From: an uncultured Streptococcus sp.
GTDB lineage: Bacteria > Bacillota > Bacilli > Lactobacillales > Streptococcaceae
Length of the DNA: 15,034 nt
Direction: 5' to 3'
NCBI RefSeq assembly: GCF_959025735.1
Contig: NZ_CAUFJQ010000041.1
Coordinates: 1-15,034, forward strand
Below, piece by piece: positions 1 to 6,822 of the stretch; within the stretch, counting starts at the first letter, position 1, and every line of letters begins with the position of its first letter. The translations under genes and the position numbers were made by a program. The notes beneath the pieces were generated by a model. It was not told the DNA's origin and searched no databases. It saw only the letters and a list, made by a program, of their open reading frames with translations.

Positions 1-17
1 CGCGCGACAACTATATT

Positions 18-46
18 AGTATATCATGACCTACCCTTACTGTCAA
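18..46 (-). promoter_or_regulatory. Strong SigA promoter reading leftwards out of the window
   Basis: On the minus strand there is a perfect -35 (TTGACA, 46-41), a 17-base spacer and a -10 of TATACT (23-18), preceded by the TG of an extended -10. Transcription would start near the G at position 11 and leave the window. Directly upstream (50-99) lie several runs of 6-7 A or T, which resemble the UP-element or bent DNA in front of streptococcal rRNA operons. The promoter is seen directly. That it serves an rRNA or tRNA operon is inference, because the transcribed gene is outside the window. Confidence 0.8.
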
Positions 47-92
47 CACTTTTTTAAAAAATTTTTTATTTTTTTGAAAGTTTTTTTGAAAT

Positions 93-122
93 AAAAAAAT
101 AGAGAGGGAATCCTCTCTATTT
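93..122 (-). terminator. Rho-independent terminator of the ami operon
   Basis: An 11-bp stem (97-107 with 112-122) closes a 4-base loop, and on the minus strand it is followed by a run of seven T (complement of 93-99). The amiF stop codon (119-117) lies inside the stem, so the terminator begins before translation ends. The T-run merges into the A/T tracts upstream of the outward promoter at 18-46. Confidence 0.9.
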
Positions 123-1043
123 ATATTCTTGTCTGTATTTGTTTTCTTCAGCTTTGTTAGCCCATACATAATGACCTGGTTTAATTTCAACCATTTGTGG
201 TTTATCTTCAGAGTAATCATGTTGTTCTGGATCATAGATTTTTAGAACTTTTTTACGTTCTAGAATTGGATCTGGAATTGGGACTGCTGAAAGTAGGGAT
301 TGAGTGTATGGATGGATTGGGTGGTTAAATAGCTCTTCAGTTTCTGCCACTTCTACAATAACCCCTTTATAGATAACTGCAATACGGTCAGAAATGAAGC
401 GTACAACTGACAAGTCATGGGCGATAAAGAGGTAGGTCAAGCCTAATTCTCTTTGGAATTTTTTCAAAAGGTTCAAGACCTGCGCACGTACTGAAACGTC
501 AAGGGCTGAGATTGGTTCATCCGCAATGACAAATTCTGGTTCCATGACAAGTGCACGGGCAATACCGATCCGTTGACGTTGACCACCTGAGAATTCGTGA
601 GGGTAACGTGTCAAATGTTCTGCTAGAAGCCCAACTTCATGCATAATATTTTTTACTTTTTCCTGACGTTCTTCTTCGCTGTTAAACAAATGGTGGTTGA
701 TCAAACCTTCAGAGATAATATAATCAACTGTTGCACGTTCATTCAAACTTGCTGCTGGGTCTTGGAAGATCATTTGAATTTTACGGATCAACTCTGATTT
801 TTCACTATGAGAGTTTTTTCCGTTGATCTTGCGACCGTCATAAATAATTTCTCCAGCACTTGTATCATTCAAACCGATGATCGCACGTCCAATTGTTGTC
901 TTCCCACTTCCTGATTCACCAACAAGAGAGAAGGTTTCTCCCTTATTAATGAAGAAGTTGGCGTTTTTAACAGCAACGAATTTTTTACTTCCTTCACCGA
1001 AGGAAATTTCTAAATCTTTAATTTCAACTAATTTTTCAGTCAT
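117..1043 (-). CDS. amiF: Oligopeptide ABC transporter ATP-binding protein AmiF
   Basis: This is one of the two cytoplasmic ATPases that drive the Ami (Opp) oligopeptide importer. At 308 residues it has the length expected of streptococcal AmiF. All nucleotide-binding motifs are intact: Walker A GESGSGKT (42-49), Q-loop Gln94, signature SGGQR (152-156), Walker B ending in Asp175-Glu176, and switch His209. A C-terminal oligopeptide-transporter extension follows (HPYTQSLL around 245), typical of the OppD/OppF/DppF family. It contains no cysteine. The ATG at 1043 is chosen because an AGGAGG box (1055-1050) lies seven bases upstream; this box overlaps the amiE stop, so the two genes are tightly coupled. 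It is last in the operon and its stop codon falls inside the terminator stem. Confidence 0.95.
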   Translation of the reverse strand: MTEKLVEIKDLEISFGEGSKKFVAVKNANFFINKGETFSLVGESGSGKTTIGRAIIGLNDTSAGEIIYDGRKINGKNSHSEKSELIRKIQMIFQDPAASLNERATVDYIISEGLINHHLFNSEEERQEKVKNIMHEVGLLAEHLTRYPHEFSGGQRQRIGIARALVMEPEFVIADEPISALDVSVRAQVLNLLKKFQRELGLTYLFIAHDLSVVRFISDRIAVIYKGVIVEVAETEELFNHPIHPYTQSLLSAVPIPDPILERKKVLKIYDPEQHDYSEDKPQMVEIKPGHYVWANKAEENKYRQEYK

Positions 1044-1053
1044 TTCCTTCCTC

Positions 1054-2121
1054 CTATTCTGTCATGTGAGTGAAGCCCATTTTTGAGCCAATCTTTTCGT
1101 GAAGGTTTTCGATTACTTCTGGTTTATGAACTGTTGGTGCATCTGGATGGAGCAACCATGTCTTAGCCCAGTGAGTATCGGTCACTTTGAAAGCAGGTGC
1201 CTCTTCTTCAAAATCAATCTGCATCGCATAATCTGAACGAAGTGCGAAGGCATCTCCTTTGATTGGAGCATACAATGATGGCGGAGTCCCTGGAATAGAG
1301 TAAAGATCACCATCTGAGGTTGACAATTGAGGCAAGCTTGAAAGCAAGCTCCATGTGTATGGATGTTTTGGATTGTAGAAAATTTCTTCTACTTTACCAA
1401 ACTCAACAATTTCTCCAGCATACATAACGGCTACTTTATCTGCAATACTTGCAACCACACCTAAGTCGTGGGTGATAAAGATAACTGTAAATTGGTATTC
1501 TTTTTGAAGGGATTTCAACAAATCAATGATTTGCGCTTGAATGGTTACGTCAAGGGCTGTTGTTGGTTCATCACAGATCAAGATATCTGGACGGCAGGCC
1601 AAGGCGATGGCAATAACGATCCGTTGACGCATCCCACCTGAATATTGGAATGGATACTCATCAAAACGACGTTCAGCATCTGGAATTCCAACTTTCTCCA
1701 TATAGTCCAAAGCCATTTCTTTAGCTTCTTTAGCTGTTTTCCCTTGGTGTTTGATAATGACTTCTGTAATTTGTGAACCAATTGTGTTGATTGGGTCCAA
1801 ACTTGTCATTGGGTCTTGGAAAATTGTAGCGATCTTAGATCCACGAATATTTTCCCAATCTTTATTCGATTTCAAATCTGTCAATTCTTGACCACGGTAT
1901 TTAATCGAACCTTGGGCAATACGGCCGTTATCTTCTAACATTCCGGTGAACGTTTTTGTCAAAACTGATTTCCCTGAACCTGACTCACCAACTAAGGCAA
2001 GAACTTCACCTTCTTCTAGCTCAAGCGATACGCCACGAATAGCTGTCAATACGCGATCGCGCACGTCAAATTCCACTACGATATCTTGAGCAGATAAAAT
2101 AATATTGTTATTTGATGTCAT
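1054..2121 (-). CDS. amiE: Oligopeptide ABC transporter ATP-binding protein AmiE
   Basis: This is the second ATPase of the Ami permease, the OppD-type partner that pairs with AmiF under the AmiC-AmiD channel. Its 355 residues match streptococcal AmiE. Walker A GESGSGKS is at 45-52, Q-loop Gln102, signature SGGMR at 161-165, Walker B ending in Asp184-Glu185, and switch His218. Both sites of an AmiE/AmiF dimer therefore look competent for ATP hydrolysis. The C-terminal extension (about 245-355) carries the HPYT oligopeptide-family motif. It lacks the C-terminal cysteines that bind an Fe-S cluster in some OppD proteins; its only cysteines are 176 and 183, next to Walker B. The start at 2121 follows a GGAGGAG ribosome site, 11 bases after amiD ends. 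Confidence 0.95.
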   Translation of the reverse strand: MTSNNNIILSAQDIVVEFDVRDRVLTAIRGVSLELEEGEVLALVGESGSGKSVLTKTFTGMLEDNGRIAQGSIKYRGQELTDLKSNKDWENIRGSKIATIFQDPMTSLDPINTIGSQITEVIIKHQGKTAKEAKEMALDYMEKVGIPDAERRFDEYPFQYSGGMRQRIVIAIALACRPDILICDEPTTALDVTIQAQIIDLLKSLQKEYQFTVIFITHDLGVVASIADKVAVMYAGEIVEFGKVEEIFYNPKHPYTWSLLSSLPQLSTSDGDLYSIPGTPPSLYAPIKGDAFALRSDYAMQIDFEEEAPAFKVTDTHWAKTWLLHPDAPTVHKPEVIENLHEKIGSKMGFTHMTE

Positions 2122-2132
2122 ATCTACTCCTC

Positions 2133-3059
2133 CTATCTATGTGTACGTGGGTCGCTGGCATCGGCCAAGTTTTGTCCGACGATAAAGAATGACAAGGATA
2201 CTAAAATCAAAACAGTAAGCGGAATCCAGAATAGGTAGGCATTTGTAGTTACGTTTTGAGAATAGTCAGAAATCAAGCGTCCCAAACTTGGAACTGTGAT
2301 TGGAAGACCAAGTCCGAAGAAGGAAAGGAAAGCTTCATAAGAAATAAAGCTTGGAAGTAACTGTGATGTTTGTGTCACGATAACAGATACCAATTGAGGC
2401 AAAATATTTTTCGTAACAATTTTCAAAGTTGGTGTTCCTAATGTTCGGCTGGCAAGGTTGTACTCCAAATCACGGTAACGCATGATTTGGACACGAATGG
2501 TATAGGCAATTCCGATCCATCCAGTTAAGGACATGGCAAGAATCAAGTTCCAGAAACCAGATCCCATTGAGTAAGTCAAGACGATAACGATCAACATAAA
2601 CGGAATGTTTGAAATAACGTTATAAACTTCCATCATGATACGGTCGATGGATTTTGAGATCCCCCAAATTCCACCAACGATAACTCCGACAACCACGTTA
2701 ATAACAGTGGCGATGAAGGAAATGATAATTGAATTCCGAGCACCAAACCAAACTCCATCAAAGAGGGATTTACCGTTATTATCTGTACCAAAGAAAGCTT
2801 TGGCACTTGGTGGATTCAAACGTGCTGAAAAGTCATTTACCTTACTTACGTCGTTGTAATCAAAATTTGAAAACATCGGGTAGACAAAACTCATCAAGAG
2901 AATCCCAATCAAAATAGCAAGCATAATGATAGTGGTTCTTTTTTTCAAGAATTGTCTGAATACAGATTTCCAGTATGAATACGCTGGAGCATCGATTACT
3001 TCAGAGGCAAAGTCATCGCGTTTTACAAACTGAAATTTATTTTTATCGATTGTAGCCAT
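2133..3059 (-). CDS. amiD: Oligopeptide ABC transporter permease AmiD
   Basis: This is an inner membrane channel subunit of the Ami importer, of the OppC type (MetI-like permease fold). The 308 residues begin with a cytoplasmic stretch of about 40, then a first membrane helix (about 43-61), an extracellular segment carrying the GTDNNGKSLF motif (91-100) seen in OppC/DppC proteins, and further helices around 110-133, 152-188, 222-250 and 278-296. The cytoplasmic EAA loop that docks on the ATPases is visible around 199-221 (ASRTLGTP). Its ATG overlaps the amiC stop by one base (TAATG) and has a GGAGG box inside the end of amiC, which implies translational coupling. It is expected to pair with AmiC. 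Confidence 0.95.
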   Translation of the reverse strand: MATIDKNKFQFVKRDDFASEVIDAPAYSYWKSVFRQFLKKRTTIIMLAILIGILLMSFVYPMFSNFDYNDVSKVNDFSARLNPPSAKAFFGTDNNGKSLFDGVWFGARNSIIISFIATVINVVVGVIVGGIWGISKSIDRIMMEVYNVISNIPFMLIVIVLTYSMGSGFWNLILAMSLTGWIGIAYTIRVQIMRYRDLEYNLASRTLGTPTLKIVTKNILPQLVSVIVTQTSQLLPSFISYEAFLSFFGLGLPITVPSLGRLISDYSQNVTTNAYLFWIPLTVLILVSLSFFIVGQNLADASDPRTHR

Positions 3060-4558
3060 TATTTGCCTCCTTTCGTATTCGTTAATTTAATCCGTGGATC
3101 AAGCACTGTCATCAAGATATCACCTAACATGGCAGCAAAGATACCAAGTGATGTGAAGATGAAGACAAGTCCGATGACCATGGTGTTGTTTGATGCTTTA
3201 ATAGAGTCAATCAACATTTTACCCATACCTGGGAAAGCGAAGACTGTTTCAGTAAGTGTCGCACCCGAGATAACTCCAATAATAGAACCTGGAATACCAG
3301 ATACCAATGGAACCATCGCATTTTTGAAGATGTGTTTTCTTGAGATCTCACGTTCTGACAATCCTTTTGAACGAGCAAAACGGACGAAATCTTGCGAATG
3401 GATATCGATCATATAACGACGAATCCAAACCGCGATAAACGGCGCACTCAACAAACCAAGAATCAGAGATGGCAATACATATGAACGCCAGTCCTGTGCT
3501 CCAAGTACTGGGAATGAGTCTGGAAGTCCAACAAATGAACCTGCTAGACGCACAATGTAAACAAGGGCAATAGTTGGGAGAGACATCATAAATGTCAAGG
3601 TTGCTGTTGAGATGCTATCAAACCATGAGTCCTTGAACAGAGCCATGTAAGATCCTAATGGGATCGCAATCAAGTAAGCAATCGCAATACCAATCAAACC
3701 AATGATTGAAGAAGATGCAATCATGGATGGATTCTCATAGTTGCTCAACGTTGCTGTATAAGCGTCCCCTTTACCAAATCGACTGATGTCTTGTGAGTCT
3801 GCCTTACTTGGTGATTTGTAGGTACGTGAGTAGATATCGATGGAAGATGTCTTTTTACCTGTCGGGAAGTTCACTTCACTCTTCTTAGTCGTTCCTTGTC
3901 CTTGTGTAATAACTTGAAGAACAGGGGTATTTGAATAAGTTGGATATGAATTTCCAAGGTTTAAGGTCACAAAGTTTTGGTGTACATATGGGAATTGACC
4001 ATTAAAGTACAAGAGGTATTTGTGTTTCGTACCAGAACCTACAACTGACCAACCAATAGATGGATCATTTTCAATACGGATATAGCGTTTAAGGTTTGGA
4101 TTTGAGGCATCTTTCACCCAACCTGGATGATCAAACTGAATCAAATTTGCATAGAAGCTGATGACACGTTCAAAAACCGGAATTTCACGCACCGCATAGA
4201 AAGACTTACTTTCCGGGAAACGTTTCAACTGCCAACCATGACCTAATTTTTCAATATATTTTTTGTAGATCTTTTCATTGGCATTTGTCGCATCAACCGT
4301 TACGGAAGAATCTTCTTTACTTGCTTTTTGTTGCAAGCTCTTTGAATCCATGTATTCCAAATAACCCATGCGATCGTAGACAGTATTTTCGTAGTTGATC
4401 TTCGAATCTTTTGTCTTCGCTACTTTATTGTAGTTGGGGTCATTTTTAAAGATGAGATTTCTCGGTGTTAGCGTATAGATAATCATGTAGGTTAATGTCG
4501 TGACGAGAAAGATCGACACTAACGAACGCAAAATACGCATAAAAACATATTTTTTCAT
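3059..4558 (-). CDS. amiC: Oligopeptide ABC transporter permease AmiC
   Basis: This is the OppB-type channel subunit of the Ami importer. At 499 residues it is much longer than the usual OppB of about 310, as is typical of streptococcal AmiC. One membrane helix (about 7-29) is followed by a large extracytoplasmic domain of about 245 residues (34-278). The conserved permease core with its remaining helices then runs from about 279 to 487. The EAA loop is at about 390-418 (FARSKGLSEREISRKH). The outer domain has no motif I can assign; contact with AmiA is a plausible inference. The ATG at 4558 has an AAGGA box eight bases upstream. A hairpin sits between amiA and this gene and probably limits read-through. 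In pneumococcus, loss of codY has been reported together with suppressor mutations in amiC, which fits the CodY box seen upstream of amiA. Confidence 0.95.
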   Translation of the reverse strand: MKKYVFMRILRSLVSIFLVTTLTYMIIYTLTPRNLIFKNDPNYNKVAKTKDSKINYENTVYDRMGYLEYMDSKSLQQKASKEDSSVTVDATNANEKIYKKYIEKLGHGWQLKRFPESKSFYAVREIPVFERVISFYANLIQFDHPGWVKDASNPNLKRYIRIENDPSIGWSVVGSGTKHKYLLYFNGQFPYVHQNFVTLNLGNSYPTYSNTPVLQVITQGQGTTKKSEVNFPTGKKTSSIDIYSRTYKSPSKADSQDISRFGKGDAYTATLSNYENPSMIASSSIIGLIGIAIAYLIAIPLGSYMALFKDSWFDSISTATLTFMMSLPTIALVYIVRLAGSFVGLPDSFPVLGAQDWRSYVLPSLILGLLSAPFIAVWIRRYMIDIHSQDFVRFARSKGLSEREISRKHIFKNAMVPLVSGIPGSIIGVISGATLTETVFAFPGMGKMLIDSIKASNNTMVIGLVFIFTSLGIFAAMLGDILMTVLDPRIKLTNTKGGK

Positions 4559-4581
4559 ATTTCATTCCTTTAATGTCCAAA

Positions 4582-4611
4582 AGAACTTTCTCCCCTAGAA
4601 GAGAAAGTTCT
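4582..4611 (-). terminator. Hairpin between amiA and amiC (partial terminator or mRNA stabiliser)
   Basis: A perfect 11-bp inverted repeat (4582-4592 with 4601-4611) encloses an 8-base loop in the 73-base gap after the amiA stop. On the minus strand only a short T-rich stretch (TTTT near 4579-4582) follows, so termination should be leaky. Such an element would let the binding protein be made in excess over the membrane and ATPase subunits, as described for several opp operons. The structure is seen; its effect is inferred. Confidence 0.75.
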
Positions 4612-4631
4612 AATGAAAATCAATAATTTAA

Positions 4632-6617
4632 TTATTTAACGTGTTTTTCAAGATCTTGTTGAGCTTTTTTGTTTGACTCAGCTTTTTCTTTTTGCCATTT
4701 CTTAAGGGCTTCATCGTATTGTTTCTTAGTAACCGGCTCATCTTGAACTTCAACGTATTTCAAGTATGTTGAACCTTTGTTACCTGTTTGTGATGATGGT
4801 TCAGAGAATGGAACTACCTTAGAAACAACTGTTGCAGCACCTGTACTTGACATCGTTGGAATAACAATCGCACTATCTGTCAACCAAGCTTGAGCTGCTG
4901 CGTATTTTTCATAACGTTTCACAACATCTTGTGTTTCGTTGTTTGCATCGTCAAGAAGTTTTGCAAACTCATCCAAACCTACAGCTTTTGCTGATGGGTT
5001 ATCTACACCACCTGCAAAACCAAGGTAAACTTTTGTTTGGTCCTCAGAAGCTGGTTGAAGAGTATCAAGGTAAGTTGATGGATCATCATAGTCTGGGTTC
5101 CATCCTACCATTCCTTGAAGATCCCAGTCTGCGTCTGCAGCTGATGGCACATTCAAAGTAATATTCAACACTTCGTCTGAGTCCATCATTTGAAGATCAA
5201 GAACGACATTGTCTTTACCAAGAGTATCTTCCACAGTTTGTTTCAGAGATTGCATCCGTGAAACAAAGTTTGTAGAATTTTGTGCTACCGGTACATCAAT
5301 ATGAATTGGGAATTGAACACCATCTTTTTGAAGTTCAGCTTTGGCTTTTTCAAGTTGTGCTTTCGCTTTATCTTTGTTGTAAAGACCATCTTGACCATCT
5401 GCAAGGTTGATACCCTTCCATTGGTCTCCATAAGTAGTCAACTTATCTGCAACTACATTTCCGAAGTCTTTTCCATCTACTTGTACGAATGCAGGTGCAA
5501 CATATGTATTACGGATAGCTGGTTTAGCAAATTCTTTACCATTGACTTGTGCTGAGTAGCTTTCACGGTTCAAGGCAAAAGTGACGGCCTGACGGAAATC
5601 TTTGTTCAAAATTGCTTTCTTAGTAGAAGATTTTTCAGCATCGGATTTCTTAGCAGTGTGTTTGTAAGATTGACGATCAAGGTTAAAGCCAAGAACTGCT
5701 ACACCTGATCCTGCTGGTGTAGTAAAGATATCGTCTTTATATTTTTTCTCTACAGTTGCAAAGTTTGAACTTGCAGGGAAAAGGCGAGCTTTTGTATAAG
5801 CACCATCAGAGAATCCACGTGCCAATGAATCTTGGTCTGATCCATCGTAATAAGTATATTTTACTTCTTTCAGGTGAACGTTTTTCTTATCCCAGTAGCT
5901 GTCATTCTTTTCAAATACAACAGATGATTTTGAAGTGATTGATTTAAGAAGGAAAGGTCCGTTTGCAAGGATTGACTTCACATCGTTTGGTTGACCAAAA
6001 TCATCTCCCTTACTCTTCAAGAACTCTGTGCTTATTGGGAACAAAATTCCGTTAGTCGTTTTAGAGTTCCAGAAAGTTTCAGGTTTGTTCAATGTGTATT
6101 GAAGTGTGTAATCATCAACCGCTTTGACACCAACTTGGCTGAAGTCTGTAGTTTTTCCTTGTACATAATCATCCAAGCCTTTGATTGAGCCTTGAACGAG
6201 TGGAAGTTCTTCTGATTTTTTATCAGCAGCGTGTTTCAAACCAGTCACGAAGTCTTTGGCAGTCACTTCGCCGTGTTCCTCACCATCCGCATCATACCAT
6301 TTGACACCTTTACGAATCTTGTAGGTATAAGTCAAACCGTCTTTAGAAACAGACCAGTCTTCCGCAAGTGAAGGTACAAGGTTACCGTATTTATCATTTT
6401 CTAACAAACCGTCTACCACATTTGTAGTGATGTCATGGGTAGCAGCTTTAGAAGAAATTGTATAGTCCAAAGTTGTTGGATCTGAAGTGTAGACATAACC
6501 ATAGTTTTTGTCTTCGCCTGAGCTTGCTTTGCTAGTATTTGAACTAGAACATGCAGCTAACAATCCAGCTGCAAGGAGTGTTACTCCGGCAACTGCGAAT
6601 ACTTTACCTTTTTTCAT
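4632..6617 (-). CDS. amiA: Oligopeptide-binding lipoprotein AmiA
   Basis: This is the extracellular substrate-binding protein of the Ami importer. It captures oligopeptides and presents them to AmiC-AmiD. The 661 residues start with a lipoprotein signal peptide: Lys2-Lys3, a hydrophobic run, and the lipobox LAAC with Cys23 as the lipidated residue. A Ser/Gly-rich linker follows, and then a full SBP_bac_5 (OppA-family) domain to about 625. The end (about 627-661) is unusually rich in Lys and Glu and probably helical. The ATG at 6617 has a GGAG box seven bases upstream. It is first in the operon, has its own promoter (6654-6682) and a CodY box upstream. Paralogues such as AliA and AliB exist in related species, but linkage to amiCDEF favours AmiA. 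Confidence 0.95.
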   Translation of the reverse strand: MKKGKVFAVAGVTLLAAGLLAACSSSNTSKASSGEDKNYGYVYTSDPTTLDYTISSKAATHDITTNVVDGLLENDKYGNLVPSLAEDWSVSKDGLTYTYKIRKGVKWYDADGEEHGEVTAKDFVTGLKHAADKKSEELPLVQGSIKGLDDYVQGKTTDFSQVGVKAVDDYTLQYTLNKPETFWNSKTTNGILFPISTEFLKSKGDDFGQPNDVKSILANGPFLLKSITSKSSVVFEKNDSYWDKKNVHLKEVKYTYYDGSDQDSLARGFSDGAYTKARLFPASSNFATVEKKYKDDIFTTPAGSGVAVLGFNLDRQSYKHTAKKSDAEKSSTKKAILNKDFRQAVTFALNRESYSAQVNGKEFAKPAIRNTYVAPAFVQVDGKDFGNVVADKLTTYGDQWKGINLADGQDGLYNKDKAKAQLEKAKAELQKDGVQFPIHIDVPVAQNSTNFVSRMQSLKQTVEDTLGKDNVVLDLQMMDSDEVLNITLNVPSAADADWDLQGMVGWNPDYDDPSTYLDTLQPASEDQTKVYLGFAGGVDNPSAKAVGLDEFAKLLDDANNETQDVVKRYEKYAAAQAWLTDSAIVIPTMSSTGAATVVSKVVPFSEPSSQTGNKGSTYLKYVEVQDEPVTKKQYDEALKKWQKEKAESNKKAQQDLEKHVK

Positions 6618-6653
6618 AGGAATTCTCCAATAGTTTTTTTAGATTTGTTTAAG

Positions 6654-6682
6654 ATTATATCACAAGTAGAAAAAAAAGTAAA
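6654..6682 (-). promoter_or_regulatory. Promoter of the ami operon
   Basis: On the minus strand a perfect -10 (TATAAT, 6659-6654) is preceded by the TG of an extended -10 (TGA at 6662-6660). A 17-base spacer that is mostly T separates it from a 4/6 match to the -35 (TTTACT, 6682-6677). The predicted leader before the amiA ATG is about 30 bases. Confidence 0.8.
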
Positions 6683-6685
6683 CTA

Positions 6686-6700
6686 AATTTTCTGAATATT
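6686..6700 (-). promoter_or_regulatory. CodY box upstream of amiA
   Basis: On the minus strand these 15 bases read AATATTCAGAAAATT, one mismatch from the CodY consensus AATTTTCWGAAAATT. The box ends three bases upstream of the amiA -35, so bound CodY could readily influence RNA polymerase there. CodY is the GTP and branched-chain amino acid sensor that represses peptide uptake genes in many Firmicutes. The match is seen; control of ami by this site is inference. It lies about 65 bases upstream of the dacA-like promoter, so an effect on that gene is less likely. Confidence 0.7.
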
Positions 6701-6765
6701 TGCTTCAACACCATCCAAAAACCTTGCTATGATTGACTTTTTAGCCTAATTGATGATTTTACGAT

Positions 6766-6793
6766 TTTCCATTAATCATTTGTATGATACAAT
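6766..6793 (+). promoter_or_regulatory. Promoter of the DacA-like gene
   Basis: An extended -10 (TGATACAAT, 6785-6793; hexamer TACAAT) sits 16 bases after a 4/6 -35 match (TTTCCA, 6766-6771). Initiation would be near 6800, giving a short leader of about 23 bases before the GTG start. Confidence 0.65.
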
Positions 6794-6822
6794 AGAGTGG
6801 ACTAAGCAACGAGGAAACAACT

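Noticed and set aside
1054..1460. Fe-S cluster in the AmiE C-terminal domain, prompted by the nearby suf operon
   Set aside because: The C-terminal extension of AmiE contains no cysteine, so the ligands known from some OppD proteins are missing.
3063..3416. Plus-strand open frame of about 117 codons
   Set aside because: It is antisense to the conserved C-terminal permease core of amiC and has no family signature. It is a shadow of amiC coding bias.
6549..6617. AmiA signal peptide as the source of a lipoprotein-derived pheromone
   Set aside because: The hydrophobic stretch before Cys23 resembles any lipoprotein leader. Nothing in the sequence points to a specific secreted signalling peptide.
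6733..6738. TTGACT as a -35 element for the DacA-like gene
   Set aside because: No acceptable -10 lies 16-18 bases downstream; the nearest candidate (TACGAT, 6760) is 21 bases away. The extended -10 at 6785-6793 is a better fit.
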